A stretch of DNA of 64,000 nucleotides from Naasia lichenicola. Lineage in GTDB: Bacteria > Actinomycetota > Actinomycetes > Actinomycetales > Microbacteriaceae. The DNA lies in assembly GCF_004801885.1 (NCBI RefSeq), contig NZ_SSSM01000005.1:744001-808000 (forward strand), written 5' to 3'. The notes beneath the pieces were generated by a model. It was not told where the DNA came from, ran no database searches, and saw only the letters and a program-made list of their open reading frames with translations. Below, piece by piece: positions 50,824 to 59,469 of this stretch (position 1 is its first letter; every line of letters starts with the position of its first letter). Made by a program: the position numbers and the translations under genes.

Positions 50824-52179
50824 CTACGACCAGCCGCCGAAGCGGGCAGCGATGCTCACCCCGTCATCCAGCAGCCGCAGGCCGGTGGCCTGGACCTCCC
50901 GATCCGGATGGAGGGAGTCGTCCGCCCATCGGCGTCTCCGCCGATCCGCACCGACATCGACGATGTCGAGCGCAAGACGGCCGTCCACCAGCACCCGGGT
51001 CAGGGCCCAGCGCTGCGTCTCCGCGGCGTTGAGCAGTGTCGGCAGCTCTCCGCCGCCCGCGGGGATGGTGAGCGGAGCCCGGCACCGGATCACGCGTCGC
51101 ACGCGATCGATCGGAGCGGGCAGGGCGCCGATCGGCCCGGACGAGAGGCGTGCATGCAGGTCGTCGTCGACGAGCACCCGAGGGTCCTGAATGCGGTCGC
51201 TCCACTCGGACCGGGCGACGACGACGGCGAGCGAGGGGACGGCGGCGAGCAGGCCGTCGATCGTGATCACCGCGGCCGCGGCTGTCATCGCAGGGGCGAT
51301 CACCGCCACCACGTCGGCGGCCGACCAGAACAGCCCTGACCCGCGGGCGCCGGGAGCAGGAATCGATCGGGCGACGGCGAGGGTCTCGAGCGCCTTCTGA
51401 TCCCTCCTCGCCGCGTCGTCGCTGCGGCCCGCGAACTCCGGGCCGTCGTGCCAGGCCACCGCATGCGGCTCATGCGCGAGGATCGCGCCGTGCAGCCACG
51501 CGCGGTAGGCGAAGTCCCAGTCCTCGCCTCCGTAGGCGGAGAACGACTCATCGAAGCCGCCGATCTCGTCGAAGAGCCATCGGCTGCAGGCCATGACCGC
51601 GCCGATGACGTACCGGTAGGAGGTGTCGTCCACCTCGAGCAGGTCCCGCGTGCGCCGGTAGGCGTCGATCAGCCACTGGGGCTCGGGGAGCAGATTGGCG
51701 ACACCCGAAATCTCGACCGCCGCGGAAACATCGCCCGCCGACAGATCGGCGTGCCGTCGGCGGCCGACGACGAGAGCGTCGGGGAGCGTGCGGGGGAGTC
51801 GGCCGATCGCTTCGAGGTATCCGGCCTCGGGAGCTGTGTCCGCGTCCAGGAAGCAGAGCACGTCTCCGGTGGCCACGGCGGCACCCGCGTTGCGGGCGGC
51901 AGCCACGCGGAAGCCGAGGTCCTCCTGCAGGAGGAGGCGGACCCCTGGGCCCACGTCGGGCGGTCGAGTCGAGCCGTCGTCGACGACGATGATCTCGGCC
52001 GCTGGGGATGTCTGCCGGGCGAGGGCAGCCAGGGTGCGGGCCAGCTCGGTGCGCTGCTCGAAGTGCACGATCACCACGGAGATCCGGGCAGCGGTCGAGC
52101 CGCCCTCGGCCGGCTCAGGAGCGAGATCCCAGCGATTGCCGGGCACGGTGGAGCCGATCACCAGGAGACGCTCCGCCAC
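50824..52179 (-). CDS. family 2 glycosyltransferase with C-terminal extension
   Basis: A 451-residue protein. GT-A domain: ISVVIVHFEQRTELARTL, IIVVDDGSTRP, DVLCFLDADTAPE (DXD type) and EIGGFDESFSAYGGEDWDFAYR. Beyond about residue 290 the sequence has no recognised domain. No membrane segment. Last gene of a three-gene minus-strand group; it overlaps the GT4 gene by 22 bp. Confidence 0.88.
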   Translation of the reverse strand: MAERLLVIGSTVPGNRWDLAPEPAEGGSTAARISVVIVHFEQRTELARTLAALARQTSPAAEIIVVDDGSTRPPDVGPGVRLLLQEDLGFRVAAARNAGAAVATGDVLCFLDADTAPEAGYLEAIGRLPRTLPDALVVGRRRHADLSAGDVSAAVEISGVANLLPEPQWLIDAYRRTRDLLEVDDTSYRYVIGAVMACSRWLFDEIGGFDESFSAYGGEDWDFAYRAWLHGAILAHEPHAVAWHDGPEFAGRSDDAARRDQKALETLAVARSIPAPGARGSGLFWSAADVVAVIAPAMTAAAAVITIDGLLAAVPSLAVVVARSEWSDRIQDPRVLVDDDLHARLSSGPIGALPAPIDRVRRVIRCRAPLTIPAGGGELPTLLNAAETQRWALTRVLVDGRLALDIVDVGADRRRRRWADDSLHPDREVQATGLRLLDDGVSIAARFGGWS

Positions 52180-53180
52180 CAGGCGACGTAGGCCTCGACC
52201 GTGTCGGCGAGCAGAGGGCGCAGCGAGACCGTGCTCGCCAAACGGGTGAGCGGAGGGCGACGAGCCGAATCGGCGATCGCATCGGGAAGGTCGTGGGAAT
52301 CGACGAGCCGGAGAGAGCCCGGTCGGAGCGCCTCCATCTCCCGGGCGTAGCGGCCGCTGAGCACGAGTGGCCGTCGCCCTGCGCGCAGCCAGGTGTTGAT
52401 CGATCCGGACGCGGAGATGTGCTGATGGGCGCTGAGCGGCACGGCCGCTGCGACGCAGCGCGCCATCAGCTCGTCGTCGGTCAGGTAGCCGGTGGTCTCG
52501 AAGCCGACGCCTCGTCGCTCGGCGTGCGCGCGCAGGGCGTCGACATCCCGCTCGTGACCGGCGGATGCCCGCCCGAACGCGGTGACCGTGCGGGGGAGCC
52601 CGTCCGATCCGTGGCGCTCACGGGCGTCCGCGAGCGCGTCGATGGCCTCGCGATGCCCCTTGCCCGGGTAGATGAAGCCGACGATGGCGACGGTCGGCTC
52701 GGATGAAGCGGTCGGGGCAGCAGTCGCTCCGCCGGTCGATCCCTCGAACGGAGACTCGACGGGCAGAGGGATGACCTCGAGGACCGCGTCGGCGTCCACG
52801 TGCCGACGGATGAGCTCGGCCTCGTGCTCGCTGTTGCAGACGACACCGCGGGCCGCGCGGATCACGGAGCGATACGCCGCGGCGCGGCGGATCAGGCTCG
52901 TCTCTCCATCCGACGGCTGCGGGATGTCGTGCAGCGTGACGGAGAGACTGCGCTGCTGCGCGAGCTCTCCGATCCGAGCAGCCGCGCGCTCCGGATCCGG
53001 GCCGAACAGTCGGTCGGTGAAGTGCAGATGGGCCCGATCGACTCGTTCGCCGTCGGCCGGTGCTTCAGGATGCTGCGCCGCGTGGAGAGCGGAGGCCAGC
53101 GATCGCGCATAGCCGACGACGCCGTGCTCGGGGGGACCGACGATGAGCTGCGCGGGCGGCCGCCTGCTCGGATCGCTCAT
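52158..53180 (-). CDS. family 4-like glycosyltransferase
   Basis: A 340-residue GT-B protein: N-domain VGPPEHGVVGYARSLASAL, GVVCNSEHEAELIRRHV, and nucleotide-binding C-domain VAIVGFIYPGKGHREAIDAL, in part. The usual EXXXXXXXE is replaced by SASGSINTWLRAGRRPLVLS, so activity class is uncertain. ATG overlaps the stop of the WcbI gene (ATGA). Confidence 0.83.
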   Translation of the reverse strand: MSDPSRRPPAQLIVGPPEHGVVGYARSLASALHAAQHPEAPADGERVDRAHLHFTDRLFGPDPERAAARIGELAQQRSLSVTLHDIPQPSDGETSLIRRAAAYRSVIRAARGVVCNSEHEAELIRRHVDADAVLEVIPLPVESPFEGSTGGATAAPTASSEPTVAIVGFIYPGKGHREAIDALADARERHGSDGLPRTVTAFGRASAGHERDVDALRAHAERRGVGFETTGYLTDDELMARCVAAAVPLSAHQHISASGSINTWLRAGRRPLVLSGRYAREMEALRPGSLRLVDSHDLPDAIADSARRPPLTRLASTVSLRPLLADTVEAYVAWWRSVSW

Positions 53181-54157
53181 CGGAGCCCCAGCGTCGTCAG
53201 GGCGAAGGCGTGCCTCGTGAGTCCTGCTGTCACCGCATCGGGATGCGCCCGATACCAGTCGAGGTGGGCCACTCGGACCTCGTCCTCGGAGAGCTCCCGC
53301 CCGTCGACGAGCCAGTGCGCTCGCGGCTCAGCGTTCAACCCATAGGCCTCGATCACGGCGGCCGATCGCGGAGCGTGGACGCTGTTCAGCAGCGGGCGCC
53401 TCGGAACGGCCGCCCCCGCCCCGAGGCCGAGAGCGGTGCGGAGGCGATCCGCGAGCGCCGCGAAGATGCGGTTACCGGGGTGGTTGAGGGTGCGCATCGC
53501 CTCGAAGTCGGGGGAGTCGAAGAGGTCGGAGGCGCGGACGGTGCCGTGGTGCTGCTCCCGCGTCTGGAGCTCGCGGAGCGATGCCCGCGCGATGTCGTGG
53601 ACCTGCTCCGAGGTGGGGTCTGTCTCCTCCGTTCGTCCGCCGGCAGCCTCGCCACGGAGCAGCCGCCCGGCCTCGGCGAGGGTGCGCAGGTCGTGGTACG
53701 CGACGAGCGGTGGGCTGAGCGACGGATCGGTCGGGGGTCGCACGATGGCGTGGAACGGGTAGAGCCCGGCGAAGCGCACGACCGGGATGAGCGCGGTGCG
53801 CGCTCCGCGGCTCAGCCGGTCGACGAGCTGCTGAGTTCCGAGCGACAGCGAGTGGTAGTCGGCTCGGACCGGTTGACTGACGAGGTAGGAGGCGCGGCCG
53901 AGCAGACGGTCGAGATGCGGGACGTCCGCCTCGGTCAGCTCGTGGACGGGAGGGATCCGGACGGTCTCCACGTCGGTGCCGCTGAGCATGATCCGGATCG
54001 ATTCGGCCTGGCAGTTGCCGTGCACGAGCAGGATCGGCCGATCCGAGGCGATCTCCGTGACGCCGTAGAACGCCCCGTAGTGCAGCGTGCGTCCCGACAG
54101 CTCCACCGCGTCCGCGTCAGGCTCCGGATGCGGGTCGGCCGTCGTCATCGTGGACAT
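53177..54157 (-). CDS. WcbI-like polysaccharide biosynthesis protein
   Basis: A 326-residue protein with the WcbI start LLVHGNCQAESIRIMLSGTD (about 44-63), SYLVSQPVRADYHSLSLGTQQL and FAGLYPFHAIVRPP. WcbI from Burkholderia capsule loci binds CoA and is thought to acetylate or otherwise modify sugars. First gene of the three-gene minus-strand group, translationally coupled to the GT4. Confidence 0.83.
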   Translation of the reverse strand: MSTMTTADPHPEPDADAVELSGRTLHYGAFYGVTEIASDRPILLVHGNCQAESIRIMLSGTDVETVRIPPVHELTEADVPHLDRLLGRASYLVSQPVRADYHSLSLGTQQLVDRLSRGARTALIPVVRFAGLYPFHAIVRPPTDPSLSPPLVAYHDLRTLAEAGRLLRGEAAGGRTEETDPTSEQVHDIARASLRELQTREQHHGTVRASDLFDSPDFEAMRTLNHPGNRIFAALADRLRTALGLGAGAAVPRRPLLNSVHAPRSAAVIEAYGLNAEPRAHWLVDGRELSEDEVRVAHLDWYRAHPDAVTAGLTRHAFALTTLGLR

Positions 54158-54275
54158 CCGCCGCCCTTCCCGCTTCTCGACCGTTCAGTCGATCGGACTG
54201 CGGACCCCCTGACCTCCCATCGTGGCATCGACCGGCTGGCGCGCGCACGCGTCAGACCTGTCGTAGTGTCGGCAG

Positions 54276-55391
54276 GTGCGCATCGCCTCCATCCCGGCCG
54301 GGCATCCGTACGTCCAGGGGAGCCTCCGAGGTCTCGATGTGCTGCCGGATCCGACCCCACCGGGTGCCGGCCCCGGTCAGTGGTGGCCCCCGGTGATGTG
54401 GGATGCGGACTGGGTGCGCGCCAATGCGCACGCCTTCGACGTGATGCACGTCCACTTCGGCATGGAGTCATTCGCGCCGGCCCATATGCGAGGCGTGCTC
54501 GATGCCCTGGCGGAGGTGGGACGGCCGTTCGTCCTCACCGTGCACGACCTCCAGAACCCGCAGCTCGTCGATCAAACAGTCCATCTCGCGCAGCTCGACC
54601 TGCTCATTGGTGCGGCGGACGCCGTGGTGACGCTGACCGCGGGGGCCGCGGCCGAGATCGCCGCCCGATGGGGAAGGAACGCGGTCGTCATCCCGCATCC
54701 GCGGATGCTGGAGCGGGCCGATCGATTCGCCGCCCTCGCTCCGACGGGCCGCCCGAGGATCGGCATCCATCTGAAGGATCTCCGACCCGGCGTCGACGGT
54801 CCCGGCACCGTCGCGGCGGCGGCGGAAGCGCTGCGCCTCCGCGCAGACGGAGCGGGAGACGGTGCTGTCCTCGAAGTGCACCTGCACGAGCGAGTTCGTG
54901 ACCACGAGGCCGAGCGTCAGGTGCGGGCGTTGGCGGATGCCGATCCGGCGATCGAGCTGCAGGTGCACTCCCGCCTCGACGACGACGCGCTGGCGGCCTC
55001 GATCGCGCGACTGAGTGCGGCGATCCTTCCGTACCGACACGGCACGCACTCGGGATGGCTCGAGCTCTGCTGGGATCTCGGGGTGCCGGTGCTCGCCCCC
55101 GCGATCGGACATCTGATCGATCAGCACGCGGATGGGGTGTTCGCGTTCGACACCGGCTCGCAGTCGTCCACCGCGCGCTCGATGGCGCGGGCGATCGACC
55201 AGGCCGTCACCGCTGCGCCGGAGCGCGCGGGGTCGATCCGCCGCCGTTCCGCCCAGCGCGACCTCCAGCAGCCGAGGATCACCGAGGCCCACGGACGCCT
55301 CTATCGGGCCGTGACCGGCGCTCGAGGAGAAGGCGCGCACGTCAGCGGTACCGCCGGGGCACGGTCCACGCCCGCCCGAACTCCGCGTTGA
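54276..55391 (+). CDS. glycosyltransferase (GT-B fold)
   Basis: A 371-residue protein: IASIPAGHPYVQGSL, FDVMHVHFGMESFAPAHM, PFVLTVHDLQNPQL, and late YRHGTHSGWLELCWDLGVPVLAPAIGHL, in part, the donor-site region of GT4 enzymes. GTG start. It is the only plus-strand gene of the cluster and its 3' end overlaps the convergent ATP-grasp gene by 50 bp, an unusually long tail-to-tail overlap. Confidence 0.83.
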   Translation: MRIASIPAGHPYVQGSLRGLDVLPDPTPPGAGPGQWWPPVMWDADWVRANAHAFDVMHVHFGMESFAPAHMRGVLDALAEVGRPFVLTVHDLQNPQLVDQTVHLAQLDLLIGAADAVVTLTAGAAAEIAARWGRNAVVIPHPRMLERADRFAALAPTGRPRIGIHLKDLRPGVDGPGTVAAAAEALRLRADGAGDGAVLEVHLHERVRDHEAERQVRALADADPAIELQVHSRLDDDALAASIARLSAAILPYRHGTHSGWLELCWDLGVPVLAPAIGHLIDQHADGVFAFDTGSQSSTARSMARAIDQAVTAAPERAGSIRRRSAQRDLQQPRITEAHGRLYRAVTGARGEGAHVSGTAGARSTPARTPR

Positions 55392-56235
55392 AGCTCTCGG
55401 GCGAGAACGGGCTGTCGCCGCCTGCGGGGTAGCTCGTCAGCTCGCCGAGCACGACACGATCCTGCAGGTGGTAGAGGTCGACCCGCACGAAGTCGGTCTC
55501 CGCGCCGAGCCTTCGGGCGATCTCGAGCATCTCGTCGAGTCGCTGCGGCCGGGGACGAGGCGGATCAGCCCAGGCGGGGCCGCCGCTCATCTCCAGGTGC
55601 TGCCAGTCGGGCCGATAGAAGTCCTGGGTCCGTCCGCCGAACCGGCCGGCGTCGACCTGGATGAACCGCGGCTCCCCGTGGAAGGTGAAGATCTTGAAGT
55701 CCTCCGGGATCGAGCCGACGCCGTCTTCGAGCAGCTCCTCGACGATGATCCGCCGCGGCACGTGTCCGTAGGCCCATTCCCGGTTCGGTCCCTGTCCATA
55801 GAGTTGGGTCATCCAATGTCGGCCGATGGCGGCGAGGCGATCCGACGAGGCGTGTTCAGGGCGGACGTGCCGATAGACCCAGCTTGAATCCGCCTCCGGA
55901 AGTCGTGCCGACTCCGAGGCATCGGGTGAGACGACGAGGACCGCACCGCTGCCGTGGGTGGGCTTCAGCACATAGCGATCGGGCAGTGCGATGCTGCGCA
56001 GCTCGTCGGGATCGTCGAGCACGGCGATGGCGCGCGGCAGGTAGCCGTCGCCGATCCGCGCGACCACGTAGTCGCGCACCGCCGCCTTGTCGGCGAAGGT
56101 GACCAGCAGCGGACGGTGATCCCGCAGCATCTTGTAGCGGACCTTCTCGGTGAAGGTGCGCGGCCTCGAGGTGCGCGCAAGCCGCCAGAGTTGGACGAGT
56201 CGACTGCGCTCCCGCGGGCGGGCTCGGGTGCTCAT
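55342..56235 (-). CDS. TupA-like ATP-grasp protein
   Basis: A 297-residue protein: FTEKVRYKMLRDHRPLLVTFADKAAVRDYV (in part), YVLKPTHGSGAVLVVSP (ATP-grasp loop), EELLEDGVGSIPEDFKIFTFHGEPRFIQVD (in part) and RVDLYHLQDRVVLGELTSYPAGG. TupA-type enzymes make an amide or ester link in teichuronopeptide-like or capsular polymers. ATG 56235. Last of four same-strand genes. Confidence 0.88.
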   Translation of the reverse strand: MSTRARPRERSRLVQLWRLARTSRPRTFTEKVRYKMLRDHRPLLVTFADKAAVRDYVVARIGDGYLPRAIAVLDDPDELRSIALPDRYVLKPTHGSGAVLVVSPDASESARLPEADSSWVYRHVRPEHASSDRLAAIGRHWMTQLYGQGPNREWAYGHVPRRIIVEELLEDGVGSIPEDFKIFTFHGEPRFIQVDAGRFGGRTQDFYRPDWQHLEMSGGPAWADPPRPRPQRLDEMLEIARRLGAETDFVRVDLYHLQDRVVLGELTSYPAGGDSPFSPESFNAEFGRAWTVPRRYR

Positions 56236-56239
56236 CGCG

Positions 56240-57367
56240 TCAGCTGGCCTGCAGGTCGAGATCGCCAGACCCGTGCGCTGCGGCAGCCGGATCAGCGAGT
56301 CGGTCCGGATCGTCGGTGCCGGTGAGACGGCGGAGGATGCGCTCGTAGCCGTCCACCATGCCCTGATCGGAATATGCGGCTGCGGCCGAGCGGACCGCCG
56401 CCCGGCTGCGCCCCAGCGCCTCGCGGATCGCCTGCGCCAGCGCGTCGACGCTGTCGTCGGCCGCAAGGGCGCCCGCCGCGGGGGCGATCAGCTCCGGCAT
56501 GGCGCCGGCCGGCAGAGCGGCGACGGGGGTGCCGCAGGCCATCGCCTCGACCACGCTGAGACCGAACGGCTCCGCCCACAGGGGCGAAGCGATGAAGACC
56601 GCTCCGCGGGCCAGGAAACGGGGCAGCTGATCGTGATCCAGGTGGCCGCGATAGCGGACGTCGGCACCGAGCCGTGGCACGATCTGCTCGTCGAAGTAGG
56701 CGCGATGGGCGATCGGACCGCTGATCTCCAGCGCGATCCCCGCCGCTCGCGCCGCATCGATCGCCAGGTGCAGCCCCTTCTCGGGCGTGATCCGCGCGGC
56801 CCACAAGGCGTGGCGGCGCCGAAGGTGGGTTCGCGGTCGCCAGCGATGCAGATCGACTCCGTTGGACACCACCTCGACGGAGGGGAGCAGGTGTCGCCAG
56901 CTCGCTGCGTTAGCGCGCGAGACGGTGGCGTATGCGTGCCTCTCTCCCGGGGTCCAGCCGGCACTGCTCACGACCGCGGTGACATCGGCGAGGGTCGGCG
57001 GGGTGTGCAGGATCGTCAGCATGGCGGTGTCGCGAAGGCCCCGATAGGGCAGCGAGCTGAGCGAGTTGTTGATGACCACGTCGTAGCCGCCGCCTTCGAT
57101 GAGCTGGATGCTGTGGTGAGCCGCCTCGGCGAGGAAGCCCCGCTGCTGTTCGCGCACGAGCGGCGAAGCCGTGCGGATGAACTCGAATTCCGCCGGCACG
57201 AGGGCATGCAGGCGCGCGTCCGTTCCACTGCCCTCCTTGGCGAAGAGGGTCACGTCGTGGCCTCGGGCGACGAGGATGTCCGTCATCGTGGCCGTGTGGG
57301 CCTCGGTTCCGCCTTCGAACGGCTGAGCGATCGGGTGGTGCATGTGGCAGAGGACAGCGATCCTCAT
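56240..57367 (-). CDS. family 4 glycosyltransferase
   Basis: A 375-residue GT4 enzyme: opening RIAVLCHMHHPIAQPFEGGTEAHT, in part, VSRANAASWRHLLPSVEVVSNGVDLHRW (acceptor side), ARITPEKGLHLAIDAAR and EPFGLSVVEAMACGTPVAAL (EX7E donor motif). Retaining transferase. The ATG overlaps the upstream GT2 stop. Confidence 0.93.
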   Translation of the reverse strand: MRIAVLCHMHHPIAQPFEGGTEAHTATMTDILVARGHDVTLFAKEGSGTDARLHALVPAEFEFIRTASPLVREQQRGFLAEAAHHSIQLIEGGGYDVVINNSLSSLPYRGLRDTAMLTILHTPPTLADVTAVVSSAGWTPGERHAYATVSRANAASWRHLLPSVEVVSNGVDLHRWRPRTHLRRRHALWAARITPEKGLHLAIDAARAAGIALEISGPIAHRAYFDEQIVPRLGADVRYRGHLDHDQLPRFLARGAVFIASPLWAEPFGLSVVEAMACGTPVAALPAGAMPELIAPAAGALAADDSVDALAQAIREALGRSRAAVRSAAAAYSDQGMVDGYERILRRLTGTDDPDRLADPAAAAHGSGDLDLQAS

Positions 57368-58191
57368 GGCTGATCCCTCCTCAGGTAGCGGGGCGGTGTG
57401 TGCTCTCCGGTGGAGATGCGCTCGATGAGACCCTGATTCTCGAACTCGTCCAGCCAGCCCCGCATCGGCCAGAACCCCCATCTATCGGCGAACCGTGCGC
57501 CGTTGCGCAGGATGTCGTCGAGGTGATCGACCGGCGGGTGCTGCGACTCGTGGTGCTGATGGAAGGCCTCGGCGCCTCCGACCCAGGTGTGCGGGACTCC
57601 TGCGACCACGGCGCTCTGCGCGAAGTCGGTGTCCTCGGCGCCGTAGCCCGTGTAGCCCGGATCGAACCCGTCGATCTCGCGCCAGGTGTCGACGGTGACC
57701 GCGAACGACAGCGACCAGAACAGCAGGGGATCGGCATCGAGCAGCTCGCCGGGAGCAGGCATCGGGCGGAAGGAGGGGAAGCGCGCGGACGCGAAGGTCT
57801 CCGGGTCGTGCTCGTCGGGGCCCAGATAGCCGACTGCTCCGGAGAGCAGGCTGCGCGGAAGGACCGTCGCTGCTGCCTGGTAGCGGGAGAGCAGGCCGGG
57901 GCCCGGGATGCAGTCCACATCGAGGAACACGAGCAGCTCGGCGCCGTGCGCGATCGCCCGGGCCGCGCCCGCGTTGCGTGCAGAGGCCAGCGGGAGCCGG
58001 CCGTCGACGCGCTCCATCGGCAGGATCAGCGGGGGGAGAGCGGACTCGGAGCGCCAGCCCTCGAGCCCGGGTTCGTCCATCGCGACCACGACATGCTCAT
58101 CGGGAGTCACGGGTCCGGCGAGCAGGGCGTCGTGCTGACGCTCGAGATGGCGCCGTCGTCCCGACACGATGGTGATGACGCTCGTCTTCAT
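57364..58191 (-). CDS. family 2 glycosyltransferase
   Basis: A 275-residue GT-A enzyme: LPLASARNAGAARAIAHGAELLVFLDVDCIPG (DXD type, in part) and DGFDPGYTGYGAEDTDFAQSA, the galactosyltransferase-like C-terminal motif. Both start and stop overlap neighbours by ATGA, indicating one translationally coupled unit. Confidence 0.9.
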   Translation of the reverse strand: MKTSVITIVSGRRRHLERQHDALLAGPVTPDEHVVVAMDEPGLEGWRSESALPPLILPMERVDGRLPLASARNAGAARAIAHGAELLVFLDVDCIPGPGLLSRYQAAATVLPRSLLSGAVGYLGPDEHDPETFASARFPSFRPMPAPGELLDADPLLFWSLSFAVTVDTWREIDGFDPGYTGYGAEDTDFAQSAVVAGVPHTWVGGAEAFHQHHESQHPPVDHLDDILRNGARFADRWGFWPMRGWLDEFENQGLIERISTGEHTPPRYLRRDQP

Positions 58192-59216
58192 CGGCCGTGC
58201 CGACCCGAGGCGGATGACGCCGCGACACGCTGGATGACGGCAGCGGCGCGGGCGGCCGCCTCTCCGTCCACCCAGCCGGACCAGAGGTCGCCGTCGAGGC
58301 CCCTGGCGCGCTCGATCGTCCGAGCGAGGTCGTCGAGGTCGAGCCCGAGGTCGACGTCATGGTCGAGACCCGCGTCGACAGGGAAGACCGTCGCGGGCAT
58401 GTCGGATGCGTCGATGGCGCGGGCCATCGCGCTCTGCTCGCCGTGCGGTCGGTCCTCGGCGATCAGGACGGCAGGCGTCCGGGCTGCGGCGATCTCGGCG
58501 ATGGCGTTCTGGCCGCAGTGCGCGATCACCACCTGCGCCGACCGCAGCAGATCGGCTATCTCGCGCTCCGAGCCGGTTGCCGGGACCGGATCGCCGATCC
58601 CCGCCTCGCGCAGCTTCGCGGACACCCGATCGACCGAGCTCGGGCCGCGGCCTCCACGGCCCTGCAGGATCACGATCGAACCATCGCGCCGGGGGATGCC
58701 CGGCGGACGGACCGGGGTCCGGCTGATCGCGCCCACCGTGTGCAGCCGCTCGCCTAGCTCGGCGGCAGTGCGGAGGGGCGAGACGGAGGGGGGCCATGGG
58801 GCGATGACGGCCGCGGCGATGTCGTACACCAGGGTGTGGGCGGGATCCGTGCGCGCTCCCGGCTGGGCGACCACGACCACGGGCACTCCGAGCAGGCGGC
58901 AGAGCAGCGCCACCTCGACCGAGACGTCGATCACGAAGCAGGACGGCCTCTCGCGGGCGATCCACTGCGCGATCGTCGCCATCCGATCCGCCAGGCCCAC
59001 CGAACCGAGCGGAACCCAATGCAGTCGTCCGTTCGCGGAGGCGTCCTCCGGAGGCGATGCGTCGGTGTCCAGCGGAAGGACCGTCCACGGTCCGGTCCAT
59101 CCCGCCGGGGCGTCGAGGGAGGAGAAGCCGGCGACCTCATCATCGACGGCGGCGGCGAGTGCGGCGGCGCGATGGAGGTGCCCGGCTCCATGGTGGTGCA
59201 CGTAGTACCCGATCAC
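58188..59216 (-). CDS. GT28/MGT-like glycosyltransferase
   Basis: A 342-residue GT-B protein opening with IGYYVHHHGAGHLHRAAALA, a MurG-like glycine loop, and closing with VVIAHCGQNAIAEIAAARTPAVLIAEDRPHGEQ, in part, the donor-binding motif. Inverting transferase. GTG 59216 is the start (domain begins at once); the frame is open to 59306. First gene of the four-gene coupled unit. Confidence 0.85.
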   Translation of the reverse strand: MIGYYVHHHGAGHLHRAAALAAAVDDEVAGFSSLDAPAGWTGPWTVLPLDTDASPPEDASANGRLHWVPLGSVGLADRMATIAQWIARERPSCFVIDVSVEVALLCRLLGVPVVVVAQPGARTDPAHTLVYDIAAAVIAPWPPSVSPLRTAAELGERLHTVGAISRTPVRPPGIPRRDGSIVILQGRGGRGPSSVDRVSAKLREAGIGDPVPATGSEREIADLLRSAQVVIAHCGQNAIAEIAAARTPAVLIAEDRPHGEQSAMARAIDASDMPATVFPVDAGLDHDVDLGLDLDDLARTIERARGLDGDLWSGWVDGEAAARAAAVIQRVAASSASGRHGR

Positions 59217-59260
59217 GCGGGGATGCCCCGACCTTCGTGCACTGCGCTCCTGGGGATCGG

Positions 59261-59406
59261 CGCCCCCAGCTGGGGGCGGACCTAGCCTAAGGCCGCGCGC
59301 GGACATGGACTGAATGGCAGCCGAGCGCCCATCCGGGCAGCGCGAGCATCGTCGTGTGGCCCTGACTGGGGCCGCCTCCGAGTTCGGCGCGCCCCCGCGC
59401 GGGGGC
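59261..59406. other. two GC-rich perfect palindromes in the gap before the aldo/keto reductase gene
   Basis: CGCCCCCAGCTGGGGGCG (59261-59278) and GCCCCCGCGCGGGGGC (59391-59406) are perfect 18- and 16-base palindromes in the 253-base gap between divergent genes. The second lies just upstream of TAGGAT (59416-59421), a likely -10 for the reductase. They could be operators; the family is not known. Confidence 0.5.
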
Positions 59407-59469
59407 TCCAGGGTCTAGGATTCTATGGGTCGCCGATGGTCGCCGACAGCAGAGAAGGCAGAGGAAGAC

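Noticed and set aside
50824-59216. Complete capsule or teichoic-acid export locus
   Set aside because: There is no flippase, polymerase, ABC exporter, priming transferase or nucleotide-sugar gene in the cluster.
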